This document shows positions 7,791 through 16,993 of a DNA stretch of 64,000 nucleotides, piece after piece. A program made the position numbers and the translations under genes. This DNA comes from Streptomyces hiroshimensis (GTDB lineage Bacteria > Actinomycetota > Actinomycetes > Streptomycetales > Streptomycetaceae). How positions within the stretch are numbered: the stretch's first letter is position 1; each line of letters begins with the position of its first letter. The stretch spans positions 859,037 to 923,036 of the forward strand of contig NZ_BMUT01000001.1 in assembly GCF_014650335.1 (NCBI RefSeq), given 5' to 3'. The notes under the pieces are model-generated. The model saw only the letters and a list, made by a program, of their open reading frames with translations. It ran no database searches and was not told the DNA's origin.

Positions 7791-7820
7791 TGTCCCGATC
7801 GGCGGGGGAAGGAATGCCCG

Positions 7821-9155
7821 ATGACCCAGATACAGGACCGGTCGCCATCGTTACTTGCGCACTGGGACCCGGAGGACGAGCGCTTCTGGCGCGAGACGGG
7901 CAGCCGGGTGGCCCGCCGTAATCTCGTGGTGTCCATCGTCAACGAGCACATCGGCTTCTCGGTCTTCACCATGTGGTCGGTGCTCGTCCTGTTCCTCGGG
8001 CCGGACGCCGGATTCTCCTTCAGCGCGTCGGACAAGTTCCTGCTCATCAGCACGCCGACGGCGGTAGGCGCCCTGATGCGACTGCCCTACGGATATCTGG
8101 TGACCCGGTTCGGCGGGCGCAACTGGACGGTGTTCGCAGGGCTGATCCTGCTCGTGCCGACCGTTCTGGCCGCGGTGTTCGTACGCCTGCCCGGCACGCC
8201 GCTGTGGGTGTTCGTGCTGGTGGCGGCCACCGCCGGGCTCGGCGGCGGGAACTTCGCCTCGTCGATGTGCAACATCCACGCCTTCTACCCGCGCCACCGG
8301 CAGGGCTGGGCGCTGGGCCTGAACGCCGGCGGCGGGAACCTCGGCGTGGCGACCGCCCAGCTTGCCGGACTCGCCGTGCTCGCGACGGCCGGCGCGGCGC
8401 ACCCCGTCTACCTGATCTCGCTCTACATGCCGCTGCTCGTGCTCGCCGCGATCGCCGCCGCACTGTGGATGGACAACCTGCCGACGCTGCGGCACCAGGG
8501 TTCGGCCCAGCGGGCGGCACTGCGCGACAAGCACACGTGGATGCTGTCCCTGCTGTACGTGACGACGTTCGGCTCGTTCATCGGCTACGGATTCGCGTTC
8601 GGGCTCGTGCTGCAGGCGCAGTTCGGCTTCACCGCGCTGCAGGCCGCGTCGCTGACCTTCCTCGGCCCGCTGCTGGGGTCCCTCGCGCGCCCCTTCGGGG
8701 GGCGCTGGGCCGACCGGTGGGGCGGTGCCCGGGTCACGCTGTGGATGCTGCTGGCGATGACGGTCGGGACCGCGTTCTTGTACGTGGCCACCGAGGTCTC
8801 CTCGTCCCTGGCGTTCATCATCGCGTCCACCGTGCTCATCGTGTTCGCCGGCATCGGCAACGGCTCCACGTACCGGATGATCCCCGAGGTGTTCGCCCGG
8901 CGGGCGGACGACGGGGCGGGCTCTCCCGCACAGGCCTCCAGCGCCGTCATCGCGATCGCCGGGGCGGTGGGCGCGCTGGGCGGAGTGCTCATCAACCTGG
9001 CGTTCAAGTTCTCCTTCGGCGCCGCCGGTTCGGCCGGGCCGGCCGTCGCCGGGTTCGTCGTCTTCTACGCGGTGTGCGTGCTGGTGGTGCGCGCGGTGTA
9101 CCTGCGCAAGGACCGGCCGGCCGCAGCCGACCGGACGCACCCGGAACCCGCGTGA
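7821..9155 (+). CDS. narK: NarK/NasA-type nitrate/nitrite transporter (MFS)
   Basis: A 444-residue polytopic membrane protein of the nitrate/nitrite porter branch of the major facilitator superfamily. About 12 hydrophobic segments are visible. The nitrate signature GLGGGNFASSM lies near residues 139-149, and a second glycine-rich stretch, LGLNAGGGNLGVA, follows. It would import nitrate (or exchange nitrite) for the reductase 10 bp downstream. The ATG at 7821 follows GAAGGA. It is the first gene of a + strand block that runs through the nitrosuccinate genes. Confidence 0.9.
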   Translation: MTQIQDRSPSLLAHWDPEDERFWRETGSRVARRNLVVSIVNEHIGFSVFTMWSVLVLFLGPDAGFSFSASDKFLLISTPTAVGALMRLPYGYLVTRFGGRNWTVFAGLILLVPTVLAAVFVRLPGTPLWVFVLVAATAGLGGGNFASSMCNIHAFYPRHRQGWALGLNAGGGNLGVATAQLAGLAVLATAGAAHPVYLISLYMPLLVLAAIAAALWMDNLPTLRHQGSAQRAALRDKHTWMLSLLYVTTFGSFIGYGFAFGLVLQAQFGFTALQAASLTFLGPLLGSLARPFGGRWADRWGGARVTLWMLLAMTVGTAFLYVATEVSSSLAFIIASTVLIVFAGIGNGSTYRMIPEVFARRADDGAGSPAQASSAVIAIAGAVGALGGVLINLAFKFSFGAAGSAGPAVAGFVVFYAVCVLVVRAVYLRKDRPAAADRTHPEPA

Positions 9156-9165
9156 GGAGCCGAGG

Positions 9166-11277
9166 ATGACGCGAACGCACTGCCCGTACTGCGCGCTGCA
9201 GTGCGGGACCAGGCTGGAGGTCTCGCCCCAGGGGCTGACGGTCTCCCCGGACGAGGACTTCCCGGTCAACGCCGGCCGTCTGTGCCTGAAGGGGTGGACG
9301 GCCGCGCGGGTGCTCGCAGCGCCCGACCGGCTGACCTCGCCGCTGATGCGGCCCCGGCCGGGGACGGCGCAGCGGCCGGTGTCGTGGGAGACGGCGCTGG
9401 ACCACGTCGGCGCCGAGCTCCGCAGGATCGTCCGCGCACACGGCCCGGACGCCGTGGCGGTGTTCGGCGGCGGCGGGCTGACCAACGAGAAGGCCTACAC
9501 GCTCGGCAAGTTCGCGAGGGTGGCGCTGGGCACCTCGCAGATCGACTACAACGGCCGGTTCTGCATGTCCTCGGCCGCGGCGGCCGGATCCGCGGCGTTC
9601 GGACTGGACCGGGGCCTGCCGTTCCCGGTGACCGACCTGGCCTCGGCCGACGTGGTCCTGCTGGCCGGGGCGAACGTCGCGGAGACGATGCCGCCGCTGA
9701 TGCAGCACCTGGCCGGCGCCGACCTGATCGTGGTGGACCCCCGGCGGTCGGCGACGGCGGAGCGCGCGGCCCTGCACCTGAGCCCCGCCCCGGGAACGGA
9801 CCTGGCGCTGGCGCTGGGCCTGCTGCACGCCGCGGTCGTGGAGGGCCACCTGGACCACGACTACGTCGCGCAGCGCACGAGCGGGTTCGACGAGGCGTGG
9901 CGCCGGGCGGCCGAGTGGTGGCCGGAGCGCACCGAGCGGGTGACCGGCGTGCCGGTGGCCGACCAGTTCGCCGCCGTGCGCATGCTCGCCGCGGCGAAGC
10001 GCTCGTACGTGCTCACCGGCCGGGGCGCGGAGCAGCACTCCAAGGGCACCGACACCGTCTCGGCCTACATCAACCTGGCGCTGGCGCTGGGCATGCCGGG
10101 CCGCGAGGGCTCGGGTTACGGATGCCTGACCGGCCAAGGAAACGGGCAGGGCGGCCGCGAGCACGGGCAGAAGGCCGACCAGCTGCCCGGCTACCGCAGG
10201 ATCACCGATCCTGCGGCGCGTGCCCACGTGGCCGGGGTGTGGGGCGTCGACCCCGGCGACCTGCCGGGAGCGGGCCCCAGCGGCTACGAGCTCCTGGACT
10301 CCCTGGGCCGGCCGGGCGGACCGCGGGCGCTGCTGGTGTTCGGCTCGAACCCGGTGGTCTCGGCGCCCGCGGCCCGGGGGATCGCCGAGCGGCTCGCTGC
10401 GCTGGACCTGCTGGTGGTGGCCGACTTCGTGCCGTCGGAGACCGTACGGACGGCCGACGTGGTGCTGCCGGTGACGCAGTGGGCCGAGGAGGACGGGACC
10501 ATGACCAACCTGGAGGGGCGGGTGCTGCGGCGCCGCCGTGCGATCGACCCGCCGCCGGGCGTACGCAGCGACCTGTGGGTGCTGCGCGAGCTCGCCGTCC
10601 GGCTCGGTCAGCCCGGGGAACGCTTCCCCGACGACCCCGGCGACGTCTTCGCCGAGCTGCGGCGCGCGTCGGCGGGCGGGCTCGCGGACTACTCGGGCAT
10701 CGAACCGGAGTACCTGGGAAGCACGATGGACGCCGTGGACGCGGCGGGCCCCGCCGGGCCGGCGTACTGGCCCTATCCCGCAGGCGGCACGCCGACACCG
10801 CGGCTGTTCCTGGAGCGGTTCGCCCACGACGACGGCCGCGCCCGGTTCCGGGCGGTCGGCCACCGCGACGCCGCGGAGCTGCCCGACGGCACCTACCCGC
10901 TGCACGCCACCACGGGCCGGGTCCTGGCGCAGTACCAGAGCGGGGCCCAGACCCGGCGCGTCCCCGAGTCCATGGAGGCCGACGGGGAGGCGTTCGTCGA
11001 GGTCCACCCCGACACCGCCCGCCGCAACGGGCTGACCGAGGGCCGGCTCGCCCGGGTGGTCTCCCGCCGCGGTGCGACCGTCGCGCGGGTGCGCACCGTG
11101 GCCTCGCTGCGCACCGACACGGTGTTCCTGCCGTTCCACTTCCCCGGCGCCGGAAGGGCCAACCTGATCACCAACCCCGCGCTGGACCCGGTGTCGCGGA
11201 TGCCGGAGTTCAAGGTCTGCGCCGTACGCCTGGAGCCGCTGGGCACCGGAGCCACGACCGGCAGCGGTGAGCTGTGA
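9166..11277 (+). CDS. nasA: Assimilatory-type nitrate reductase catalytic subunit
   Basis: A 703-residue molybdopterin (bis-MGD) oxidoreductase that reduces nitrate to nitrite in the cytoplasm. N-terminal [4Fe-4S] cysteines are visible in CPYCALQCG (Cys6, 9, 13) plus Cys in GRLCLKGW. The likely Mo-ligating cysteine is Cys133 in YNGRFCMSS. The long MGD-binding body and the C-terminal dinucleotide-binding domain (LHATTGRVLAQYQSGAQTRR) follow. There is no signal peptide. Unlike some NasA proteins it has no C-terminal BFD-like cluster; that cluster sits in the next gene, whose GTG start overlaps this stop. Confidence 0.92.
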   Translation: MTRTHCPYCALQCGTRLEVSPQGLTVSPDEDFPVNAGRLCLKGWTAARVLAAPDRLTSPLMRPRPGTAQRPVSWETALDHVGAELRRIVRAHGPDAVAVFGGGGLTNEKAYTLGKFARVALGTSQIDYNGRFCMSSAAAAGSAAFGLDRGLPFPVTDLASADVVLLAGANVAETMPPLMQHLAGADLIVVDPRRSATAERAALHLSPAPGTDLALALGLLHAAVVEGHLDHDYVAQRTSGFDEAWRRAAEWWPERTERVTGVPVADQFAAVRMLAAAKRSYVLTGRGAEQHSKGTDTVSAYINLALALGMPGREGSGYGCLTGQGNGQGGREHGQKADQLPGYRRITDPAARAHVAGVWGVDPGDLPGAGPSGYELLDSLGRPGGPRALLVFGSNPVVSAPAARGIAERLAALDLLVVADFVPSETVRTADVVLPVTQWAEEDGTMTNLEGRVLRRRRAIDPPPGVRSDLWVLRELAVRLGQPGERFPDDPGDVFAELRRASAGGLADYSGIEPEYLGSTMDAVDAAGPAGPAYWPYPAGGTPTPRLFLERFAHDDGRARFRAVGHRDAAELPDGTYPLHATTGRVLAQYQSGAQTRRVPESMEADGEAFVEVHPDTARRNGLTEGRLARVVSRRGATVARVRTVASLRTDTVFLPFHFPGAGRANLITNPALDPVSRMPEFKVCAVRLEPLGTGATTGSGEL

Positions 11278-12797
11278 ACCGCATCGTCATCGTCGGCAAC
11301 GGCCCGGCCGGGCACCGGCTGGCCGAACTGCTGCGCACGCGCGACCCCTCGTGCGCCGTCACCGTCCTGGGCGCGGAAGCCGAACCCGCCTACAACCGGG
11401 TGCTGCTGCCCTCCGTGATCGCCGGAAAGCTCTCCCCCGAGCAGACGTACCTCACCGGCCACGACAGCGGCACCGTGACCGTCCGCAGGGGCGTCAGCGT
11501 GACCGGCATCGACCGGGAGCGGCGCACGGTGCGGACCGGCGACGGGCGGCTGCACCTCTACGATCAGCTCGTGCTGGCCACCGGCGCGCGCTGTTTCCTG
11601 CCGCCCCTGCCCGGCCTGACGGGTGCCGGCGGCGACCCCGCCGAGGGCGTGGTCGCCCTGCGCACCCTGGCCGACTGCCGGCGCCTGGAGGAGCGCCTGG
11701 ACCGGGCCGGCGGCATCGTCGTCCTGGGCGGCGGCGTGCTCGGCCTGGAGGTCGCCCGCGCCCTGAACGACCGGGGCCACGGCGTCGACGTCGTGCACAT
11801 GGGACCGCATGTGATGGAACGTCAGCTCGATGCGCCCGCGGGGAAGACCCTGGCAGGCGTCCTCGAACGCCTCGGCATCCGCATCCACACCGGCCGCGCG
11901 GCCGCCTCCTGGACCGGAAGCCGGCTCGTCCTCGACGACGGGACCGGGCTGCCCGCCGACCTGGTCGTCGTCTCCGCGGGAGTGGTGCCCAATACCGAGC
12001 TGGCCCGGGCCGCCGGGCTCCGGGTCGGCCGCGGCATCGTCGTGGACGACCACATGCGCACCAGCGACCCCCGCATCCACGCCCTCGGCGACTGCGCGGA
12101 GCACGCCGGGCAGGTATCCGGTCTCATCGCCCCCGCCTGGGAGCAGGCCGAGACCCTCGCCGAAGCCCTCACCGGGGGAGACCGGCCCTACACCACCACC
12201 CGCACCGTCACGCGCCTCAAGGCCCGCGGCGTCGACCTCGCCGTCATCGGCGACGGCAACCACGACCTCCCCGACGCCGAGGTCGTCACCCTGGCCGACC
12301 CGGCCCGTGGCCAGTACGCCCGCCTCGCCCTGCAGGACGAGCGCATCGTCGGCGCCATCCTGCTCGGCTTCCCCGCCTCCGTGGCCGCCGTCAGCCGGCT
12401 CTACGACGCCGGCGCGCCCACCCCCGTCGACCGCCTCGCCCTGCTGGCCGGACGAGCCGTCGCCGGACGGACGGACGCTCCGGCGGACCTCCCCGGCGAG
12501 ACCGTCGTCTGCCGCTGCAACAACGTCACCAAGACGGCCCTCGTGACCGGCTGGCGCAGCGGGGCCCGCACGGCGGAGGCTCTGGCCCGCGCCACGCGCG
12601 CCTCCACCGGCTGCGGCAGCTGCGCCGGGGCGGTGGACGGCATCTGCCGGTGGCTGAACGCCACGCGCGAGGAGCGGGACGAGGCCGGTGACGCCCGCTC
12701 GGGCGATGCCGGTGGCGCATTCGCCCCGGCTGTGAATCCACAGCAGCCGGATCCACAGCCGGAACCGCAGCAGCTCAAGGAGCTCCTCGTCCGTTGA
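11274..12797 (+). CDS. nasB: NasB-type FAD oxidoreductase with BFD-like [2Fe-2S] domain
   Basis: A 507-residue flavoprotein resembling the N-terminal half of NirB and the NasB electron-transfer subunit. An FAD Rossmann motif begins at residue 3 (IVIVGNGPAGHRL), a second NAD(P)H-binding motif is IVVLGGGVLGLEVARAL, and a C-terminal BFD-like cluster has cysteines in VVCRCNNV and TGCGSCAGAV. No siroheme or sulfite-reductase-like domain is present, so it should pass electrons from NAD(P)H to the nitrate reductase rather than reduce nitrite. The C terminus ends in a Gln/Pro-rich tail. The GTG start overlaps the nasA stop. Confidence 0.85.
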   Translation: MNRIVIVGNGPAGHRLAELLRTRDPSCAVTVLGAEAEPAYNRVLLPSVIAGKLSPEQTYLTGHDSGTVTVRRGVSVTGIDRERRTVRTGDGRLHLYDQLVLATGARCFLPPLPGLTGAGGDPAEGVVALRTLADCRRLEERLDRAGGIVVLGGGVLGLEVARALNDRGHGVDVVHMGPHVMERQLDAPAGKTLAGVLERLGIRIHTGRAAASWTGSRLVLDDGTGLPADLVVVSAGVVPNTELARAAGLRVGRGIVVDDHMRTSDPRIHALGDCAEHAGQVSGLIAPAWEQAETLAEALTGGDRPYTTTRTVTRLKARGVDLAVIGDGNHDLPDAEVVTLADPARGQYARLALQDERIVGAILLGFPASVAAVSRLYDAGAPTPVDRLALLAGRAVAGRTDAPADLPGETVVCRCNNVTKTALVTGWRSGARTAEALARATRASTGCGSCAGAVDGICRWLNATREERDEAGDARSGDAGGAFAPAVNPQQPDPQPEPQQLKELLVR

Positions 12798-12855
12798 CCT
12801 GCGACCCCCGGAATACCTGAGAAAACCTTCATCGCGACACTTCCTAGGAGCGGCC

Positions 12856-13389
12856 GTGTCCAAAGTCCTGGTAATTTCCGGCAGTCCGTCTCCGACCTCC
12901 AAGACCGAAATGGTCGGCGATCTGGTGGCGGAGCGGCTCGCCGAATACGAATGGAACGCCGCCCATCTGCGGATCCGTACGCTGCCCGCAGCGCCGCTGC
13001 TCCAGGCGGACCGCTCGGACCCGGCGATCGCCGAGGCGGCCGAACAGGTCGCCCGTGCCGATGGGATCGTCCTGGCGACCCCGACCTACAAGGCGAGCTA
13101 CTCCGGGCTGCTCAAGGTCTTCCTGGACCTGCTCCCGCAGTTCGGCTTCACCCGCAAGGTCGTGCTGCCGCTGGCCACCGGCGGCAGCACGGCACACGTC
13201 CTCGTCCTGGACTACGCGTTGCGGCCGGTCGTGCAGTCGCTCGGCGCGCGCCACGTCGTACAGAGCCTCTTCCTGCTGGACAAGCACCTGGACTGCAGCA
13301 GCGGCAGGCCCGGCATTCCGCCCGAGAGCACGGAAATGCTCGACGGCGTCATCGAGCAGTTCCGCAAAGCACTGATCGCGGCACCCTGA
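12856..13389 (+). CDS. NAD(P)H-dependent FMN reductase (SsuE-like)
   Basis: A 177-residue flavodoxin-fold reductase. The FMN-binding N terminus VLVISGSPSPTSKTEM and the middle motif ATPTYKASYSGLLKVFLDLL are typical of SsuE/MsuE enzymes that supply reduced flavin to a partner monooxygenase. The GTG at 12856 follows CTAGGAGCGGCC. It sits between the nitrate reductase pair and the CreE-like monooxygenase. Because CreE-type enzymes usually carry their own NAD(P)H site, the better partner may be the acyl-CoA-dehydrogenase-fold protein at 3571. Confidence 0.85.
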   Translation: MSKVLVISGSPSPTSKTEMVGDLVAERLAEYEWNAAHLRIRTLPAAPLLQADRSDPAIAEAAEQVARADGIVLATPTYKASYSGLLKVFLDLLPQFGFTRKVVLPLATGGSTAHVLVLDYALRPVVQSLGARHVVQSLFLLDKHLDCSSGRPGIPPESTEMLDGVIEQFRKALIAAP

Positions 13390-13422
13390 CCGGACGGCGT
13401 GAGGGAGTTGAGAAGGAGCAAG

Positions 13423-15468
13423 ATGAACATGGCTTCATCCGAATCTGCGACCAGGTCCATTGCCGTGATCGGGGCCGGCCCGCGCGGCCTCTCGGTCATC
13501 GAGAGGATATGCGCCAATGCGCCGGTCGTGAGCCCCGGCGTTCCCGTCACCCTTGAGGTCGTCGAGCCCTTCGCCGCCGGATCCGGCAGAGTCTGGCGGA
13601 CGGATCAGCCGCACGACCTGCTGATGAACACGGTGGCCTCCCAGATCACGATCTTCACGGACGAGAGCGTCGAGCTGGAGGGTCCGGTGGCCGCGGGGCC
13701 GAGCCTCCACGCATGGGCCCGGGCGCTCTCCTCCACCGACCGGGCGGACACCTGCGCGCAGGCCGTGCGGGAGGAAGCCCGGCGGCTGGGTCCCGACTCC
13801 TATCCGTCGAGAGCCTTCTACGGCGCCTACTTGGAATGGGCCTACGAGCACATCGTCGCTGCCGCACCGGAACAGGTCACCGTGCACCGGCACAGAGCCA
13901 GGGCGGTCCGGCTCACCGACCGCGCCGACGGCCGGCAGGAAGTCGAACTGGACGGCGGAGTCGTCCTGTCCGGGCTCGATGCCGTCGTTCTCGCGCAAGG
14001 ACACACGGACACCGCTCCGTCGGGCTCCGAGCGCGTGCTCGCGGACCATGCGGAACGCCGTGGCAGCATGTACATCCCGCCGTCCAATCCGGCCGACGCC
14101 GACCTGACCGGCCTGTCTCCCGGATCCGTCGTCGCCCTGCGCGGCCTCGGGCTCAACTTCTTCGACTACATGGCCCTCCTGTCCACCGGCCGGGGCGGGA
14201 CGTTCCGCCCGGGCGACCGGGGGCTCGTCTACGAGCCGTCAGGGGAGGAGCCGCGGCTCGTCGCCGGATCGCGGCGCGGGATTCCCCACCACGCGCGAGG
14301 CGAGAACGAGAAGGGCGTGTCCGAGCGCCACTCCCCGCTCTTCCTGACCCCCGGCGTCATCGACCGGTTCAGGGAGCGGGCCGCGGCGGGCCGCCCGGCC
14401 GACTTCCGCCGGGACGTATGGCCGCTGGCGAGCAAGGAAGTGGAAGGGACCTACTACGCCGCTCTGATCGCACGGCGGGAGGACCGCGACGTCGCCGCGG
14501 AATTCCTCACGCGGTACGTCAAGGTGGTCGGCGCCGCCGAGCCGGAGGAGCCGCTGCTGCTGGAGTTCTCGGTCGGCCGCGAGGACCACTGGGACTGGAA
14601 CCGTCTCCAGCAACCGTACGAGGGAAGGGATTTCGAGGGAATCGCCGGCTTCAACGCCTGGCTGGTCGATCACCTGCGCGCCGACGCCGCCATGGCGTCG
14701 CAGGGCAATGTCACCAACCCGCTCAAGGCGGCCCTGGACGTCCTGCGCGACCTCCGCAACGAGATACGCCTCGTCGTCGACCACGGGGGAATCACGGGCA
14801 GTTCCTACCGTGCCGACCTGGACCACTGGTACACGCCCTTGAACGCCTTCCTCTCCATCGGCCCTCCGGTGCGGCGCATCCGGGAGATGACCGCGCTCGT
14901 CGAAGCCGGCGTCCTCACCCTCGTGGGCCCCGGAATGACCGTGAGGGCCGACGCGGAGACGGGCGGGTTCGCCGTCACGTCCCGTCTCATCCGGGCATCG
15001 GCCCCCGTGCGGGTGGCGGCCCTCATCGAGGCCAGGCTTCCCGGGACGGACCTCCGCACGACCCGGGACCCCCTGATGAGCGACCTCCTGGCGGCCGGCC
15101 GGTGCCGCCCGTACGACATCGGCGATCCGTCCGGTCCCGGCTACCGGACGGGTGGCCTGAGCGTCACCGGCCGCCCGTACCGCGTGATCGACGCGGGCGG
15201 GCGCCCGCACCCCGCCCGGTTCGCCTACGGGGTCCCCACGGAACACGTCCACTGGGTCACGGCCGCAGGCGTGCGGCCGGGGGTGAACTCCGTGACGCTC
15301 GGCGACTCCGACGCCATCGCCCGCGCGGCGCTGACCGCATGCGCCGCCATCGCCGGCGCCGGTACTGCGGTCCCCGGCACCGTACGCGACATCGGCACGG
15401 CACAGAGCGATACGGTCGCCACCGGCCCTGCTGCAGTCCTCCGGCACGAAGGGAACCGCCCCGTATGA
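13423..15468 (+). CDS. creE: CreE-like FAD/NAD(P)-binding aspartate N-oxygenase
   Basis: A 681-residue FAD/NAD(P)-binding protein of the family that includes CreE and FzmM, which oxidise L-aspartate to nitrosuccinate. The FAD motif is SIAVIGAGPRGLSVIE (G17, G19, G22). A conserved DQPHDLLMNT segment and a second nucleotide-binding region around VVALRGLGLNFFDYMALL follow. The ATG at 13423 is preferred over an upstream GTG (13399) because GAAGGAG lies 6-8 bp before it. The stop overlaps the start of the creD-like gene by 4 bp, the same pairing as in known nitrous-acid-producing clusters. Assignment rests on family resemblance plus this pairing. Confidence 0.8.
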   Translation: MNMASSESATRSIAVIGAGPRGLSVIERICANAPVVSPGVPVTLEVVEPFAAGSGRVWRTDQPHDLLMNTVASQITIFTDESVELEGPVAAGPSLHAWARALSSTDRADTCAQAVREEARRLGPDSYPSRAFYGAYLEWAYEHIVAAAPEQVTVHRHRARAVRLTDRADGRQEVELDGGVVLSGLDAVVLAQGHTDTAPSGSERVLADHAERRGSMYIPPSNPADADLTGLSPGSVVALRGLGLNFFDYMALLSTGRGGTFRPGDRGLVYEPSGEEPRLVAGSRRGIPHHARGENEKGVSERHSPLFLTPGVIDRFRERAAAGRPADFRRDVWPLASKEVEGTYYAALIARREDRDVAAEFLTRYVKVVGAAEPEEPLLLEFSVGREDHWDWNRLQQPYEGRDFEGIAGFNAWLVDHLRADAAMASQGNVTNPLKAALDVLRDLRNEIRLVVDHGGITGSSYRADLDHWYTPLNAFLSIGPPVRRIREMTALVEAGVLTLVGPGMTVRADAETGGFAVTSRLIRASAPVRVAALIEARLPGTDLRTTRDPLMSDLLAAGRCRPYDIGDPSGPGYRTGGLSVTGRPYRVIDAGGRPHPARFAYGVPTEHVHWVTAAGVRPGVNSVTLGDSDAIARAALTACAAIAGAGTAVPGTVRDIGTAQSDTVATGPAAVLRHEGNRPV

Positions 15469-16901
15469 ACACGCCTGCACCCCAGTCGCCGGACCCCACT
15501 CCGGACCCGGACGCCGGCCTGCTGTCCACCGTCCGCGCGGGAACGCCCGCCGAGGCGCTGCTCGGTGACGGTGCCTGGCTCCGGGCGATGCTCGACGTGG
15601 AGGCGGCCCTGGCCCGGTCCCAGGCCCGCCTCGGCGTGATCCCGCGGAAGTCGGCCGACGCCATCGCCTCGGTCGCGGACAAGGGACGCTTCGACCTCGT
15701 CTCCCTGGCGGTCAGGGCACGTGAGGCCGCCAATCCGGTGGTCGCCCTCGTCGGAGACCTCACGCGGGCGGTGGCGGCCGAGGACCCGGCCGCGGCCGAA
15801 CACGTCCACTTCGGCAGTACGAGCCAGGACGTCCTGGACTCCGCGGCCATGCTGGTCACGGCGCGCGCACTCGACCTGGTCCTGGGGGACCTGACCCGGG
15901 TGGGCCGGGCCCTGGCCGCCCTTGCCGCGGCCCACCGCGACACCCCGATGGCCGCCCGCACGCTCACCCAGCACGCCGTGCCGACCACCTTCGGGCTCAA
16001 GGCGGCGGGCTGGCTGCACGCCGTCGGGGAGGCCGAGGACCGGCTGCGCTCGTCCCGGGCCCGGCTGCCCGTCCAACTGGGCGGCGCCGCCGGGACCATG
16101 GCCGCCTACCAGGAGGTCGCCGCGCTGAACGCTGCCTCCGGGGCCGCTTTTTCGCCGCTGTCGCTCTCGGCGGAGTTCGCCCGGGAGCTGGGCCTGGCCG
16201 ACCCCGTCCTGCCCTGGCACACGGCACGCATCCCCGTCGCGGGCCTGGGCGGTGACCTGGCCCTGCTGGCGGGTTCCCTGGGCAAGTTCGGCCTCGACGT
16301 GCAGAACATGGTGCGCACCGAGGTGGGGGAGGCCGCGGAGCCCTTCGCGGACGGCCGCGGGAGCTCCTCGGCGATGCCGCAGAAGCGTAACCCCGTCCTG
16401 TCCGCGCTGCTGGTCTCCGCCGCTCTGCAGATGCCGGGCCACGTGTCCGTCCTGCACCAGTCCATGCTGGCCGAGGACGAGCGTCCGGCCGGCGCCTGGC
16501 ACGCGGAGTGGCAGCCGCTCCGCGAGGCGCTCCGGCTGGCCGGCGGTGCCGCGCACACCGCGGCCGAGCTCGCGGAGGGCCTGACCGCCGTACCCGGCAG
16601 GATGGCGGAGAACCTGACCCTGACCCGGGGGCAGGTGGTCGCCGAGCGCCTGGCCGTCCACCTGGCGGCGGGCATGGGCAAGACGGAGGCGAAGAAGCAC
16701 ATCACCCGGGTCGCGGCCGAGGCGATGGCGGTCGGCGGCTCCTTCGCGGAGGCCGTGGCCGCCGACGCCGTCATCGGCCGGCACCTCCCGCCGGAGGCCC
16801 TGGCCGGGCTCCTCGATCCGACGCGGTACGCGGGCGGCGCGGGGGAACTGGTCGACAGGGCGCTCGACCACCACCGGGCGCGCACGGCGGAGTGTGCCTG
16901 A
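15465..16901 (+). CDS. creD: CreD-like nitrosuccinate lyase (fumarase/aspartase superfamily)
   Basis: A 478-residue lyase of the adenylosuccinate lyase/3-carboxymuconate cycloisomerase branch. Superfamily signatures are HVHFGSTSQDVLDSA, TLTQHAVPTTFG and the flexible catalytic loop GSSSAMPQKRNPV near residue 300. CreD releases nitrous acid from nitrosuccinate, leaving fumarate. Sequence alone cannot exclude a PcaB-like cycloisomerase, but the 4-bp overlap with the CreE-like gene and the absence of any aromatic-degradation gene favour CreD. The first ~18 residues are a Pro/Asp-rich tail. It is the last gene of the cluster, followed by a strong terminator. Confidence 0.8.
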   Translation: MNTPAPQSPDPTPDPDAGLLSTVRAGTPAEALLGDGAWLRAMLDVEAALARSQARLGVIPRKSADAIASVADKGRFDLVSLAVRAREAANPVVALVGDLTRAVAAEDPAAAEHVHFGSTSQDVLDSAAMLVTARALDLVLGDLTRVGRALAALAAAHRDTPMAARTLTQHAVPTTFGLKAAGWLHAVGEAEDRLRSSRARLPVQLGGAAGTMAAYQEVAALNAASGAAFSPLSLSAEFARELGLADPVLPWHTARIPVAGLGGDLALLAGSLGKFGLDVQNMVRTEVGEAAEPFADGRGSSSAMPQKRNPVLSALLVSAALQMPGHVSVLHQSMLAEDERPAGAWHAEWQPLREALRLAGGAAHTAAELAEGLTAVPGRMAENLTLTRGQVVAERLAVHLAAGMGKTEAKKHITRVAAEAMAVGGSFAEAVAADAVIGRHLPPEALAGLLDPTRYAGGAGELVDRALDHHRARTAECA

Positions 16902-16940
16902 GCCGGTCGCTGCGCGCGGCCCGGCCGCCGGCGGCGGGCA

Positions 16941-16981
16941 CGACTGCGCCCGGCGGACGGGGGTGCCGCCGGGCGCAGTCG
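16941..16981. terminator. Bidirectional hairpin terminator between convergent genes
   Basis: A perfect 16-bp stem CGACTGCGCCCGGCGG pairs with 16966-16981 around a 9-nt loop. It lies between the creD-like stop and the stop of the - strand secreted protein gene and marks the right edge of the N-N-bond cluster. Confidence 0.88.
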
Positions 16982-16993
16982 CGTGGGGGAGGA

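Noticed and set aside
15465..16901. PcaB (3-carboxymuconate cycloisomerase) of protocatechuate degradation
   Set aside because: No other pca gene is near, and the 4-bp overlap with a CreE-like monooxygenase points to the nitrosuccinate lyase.
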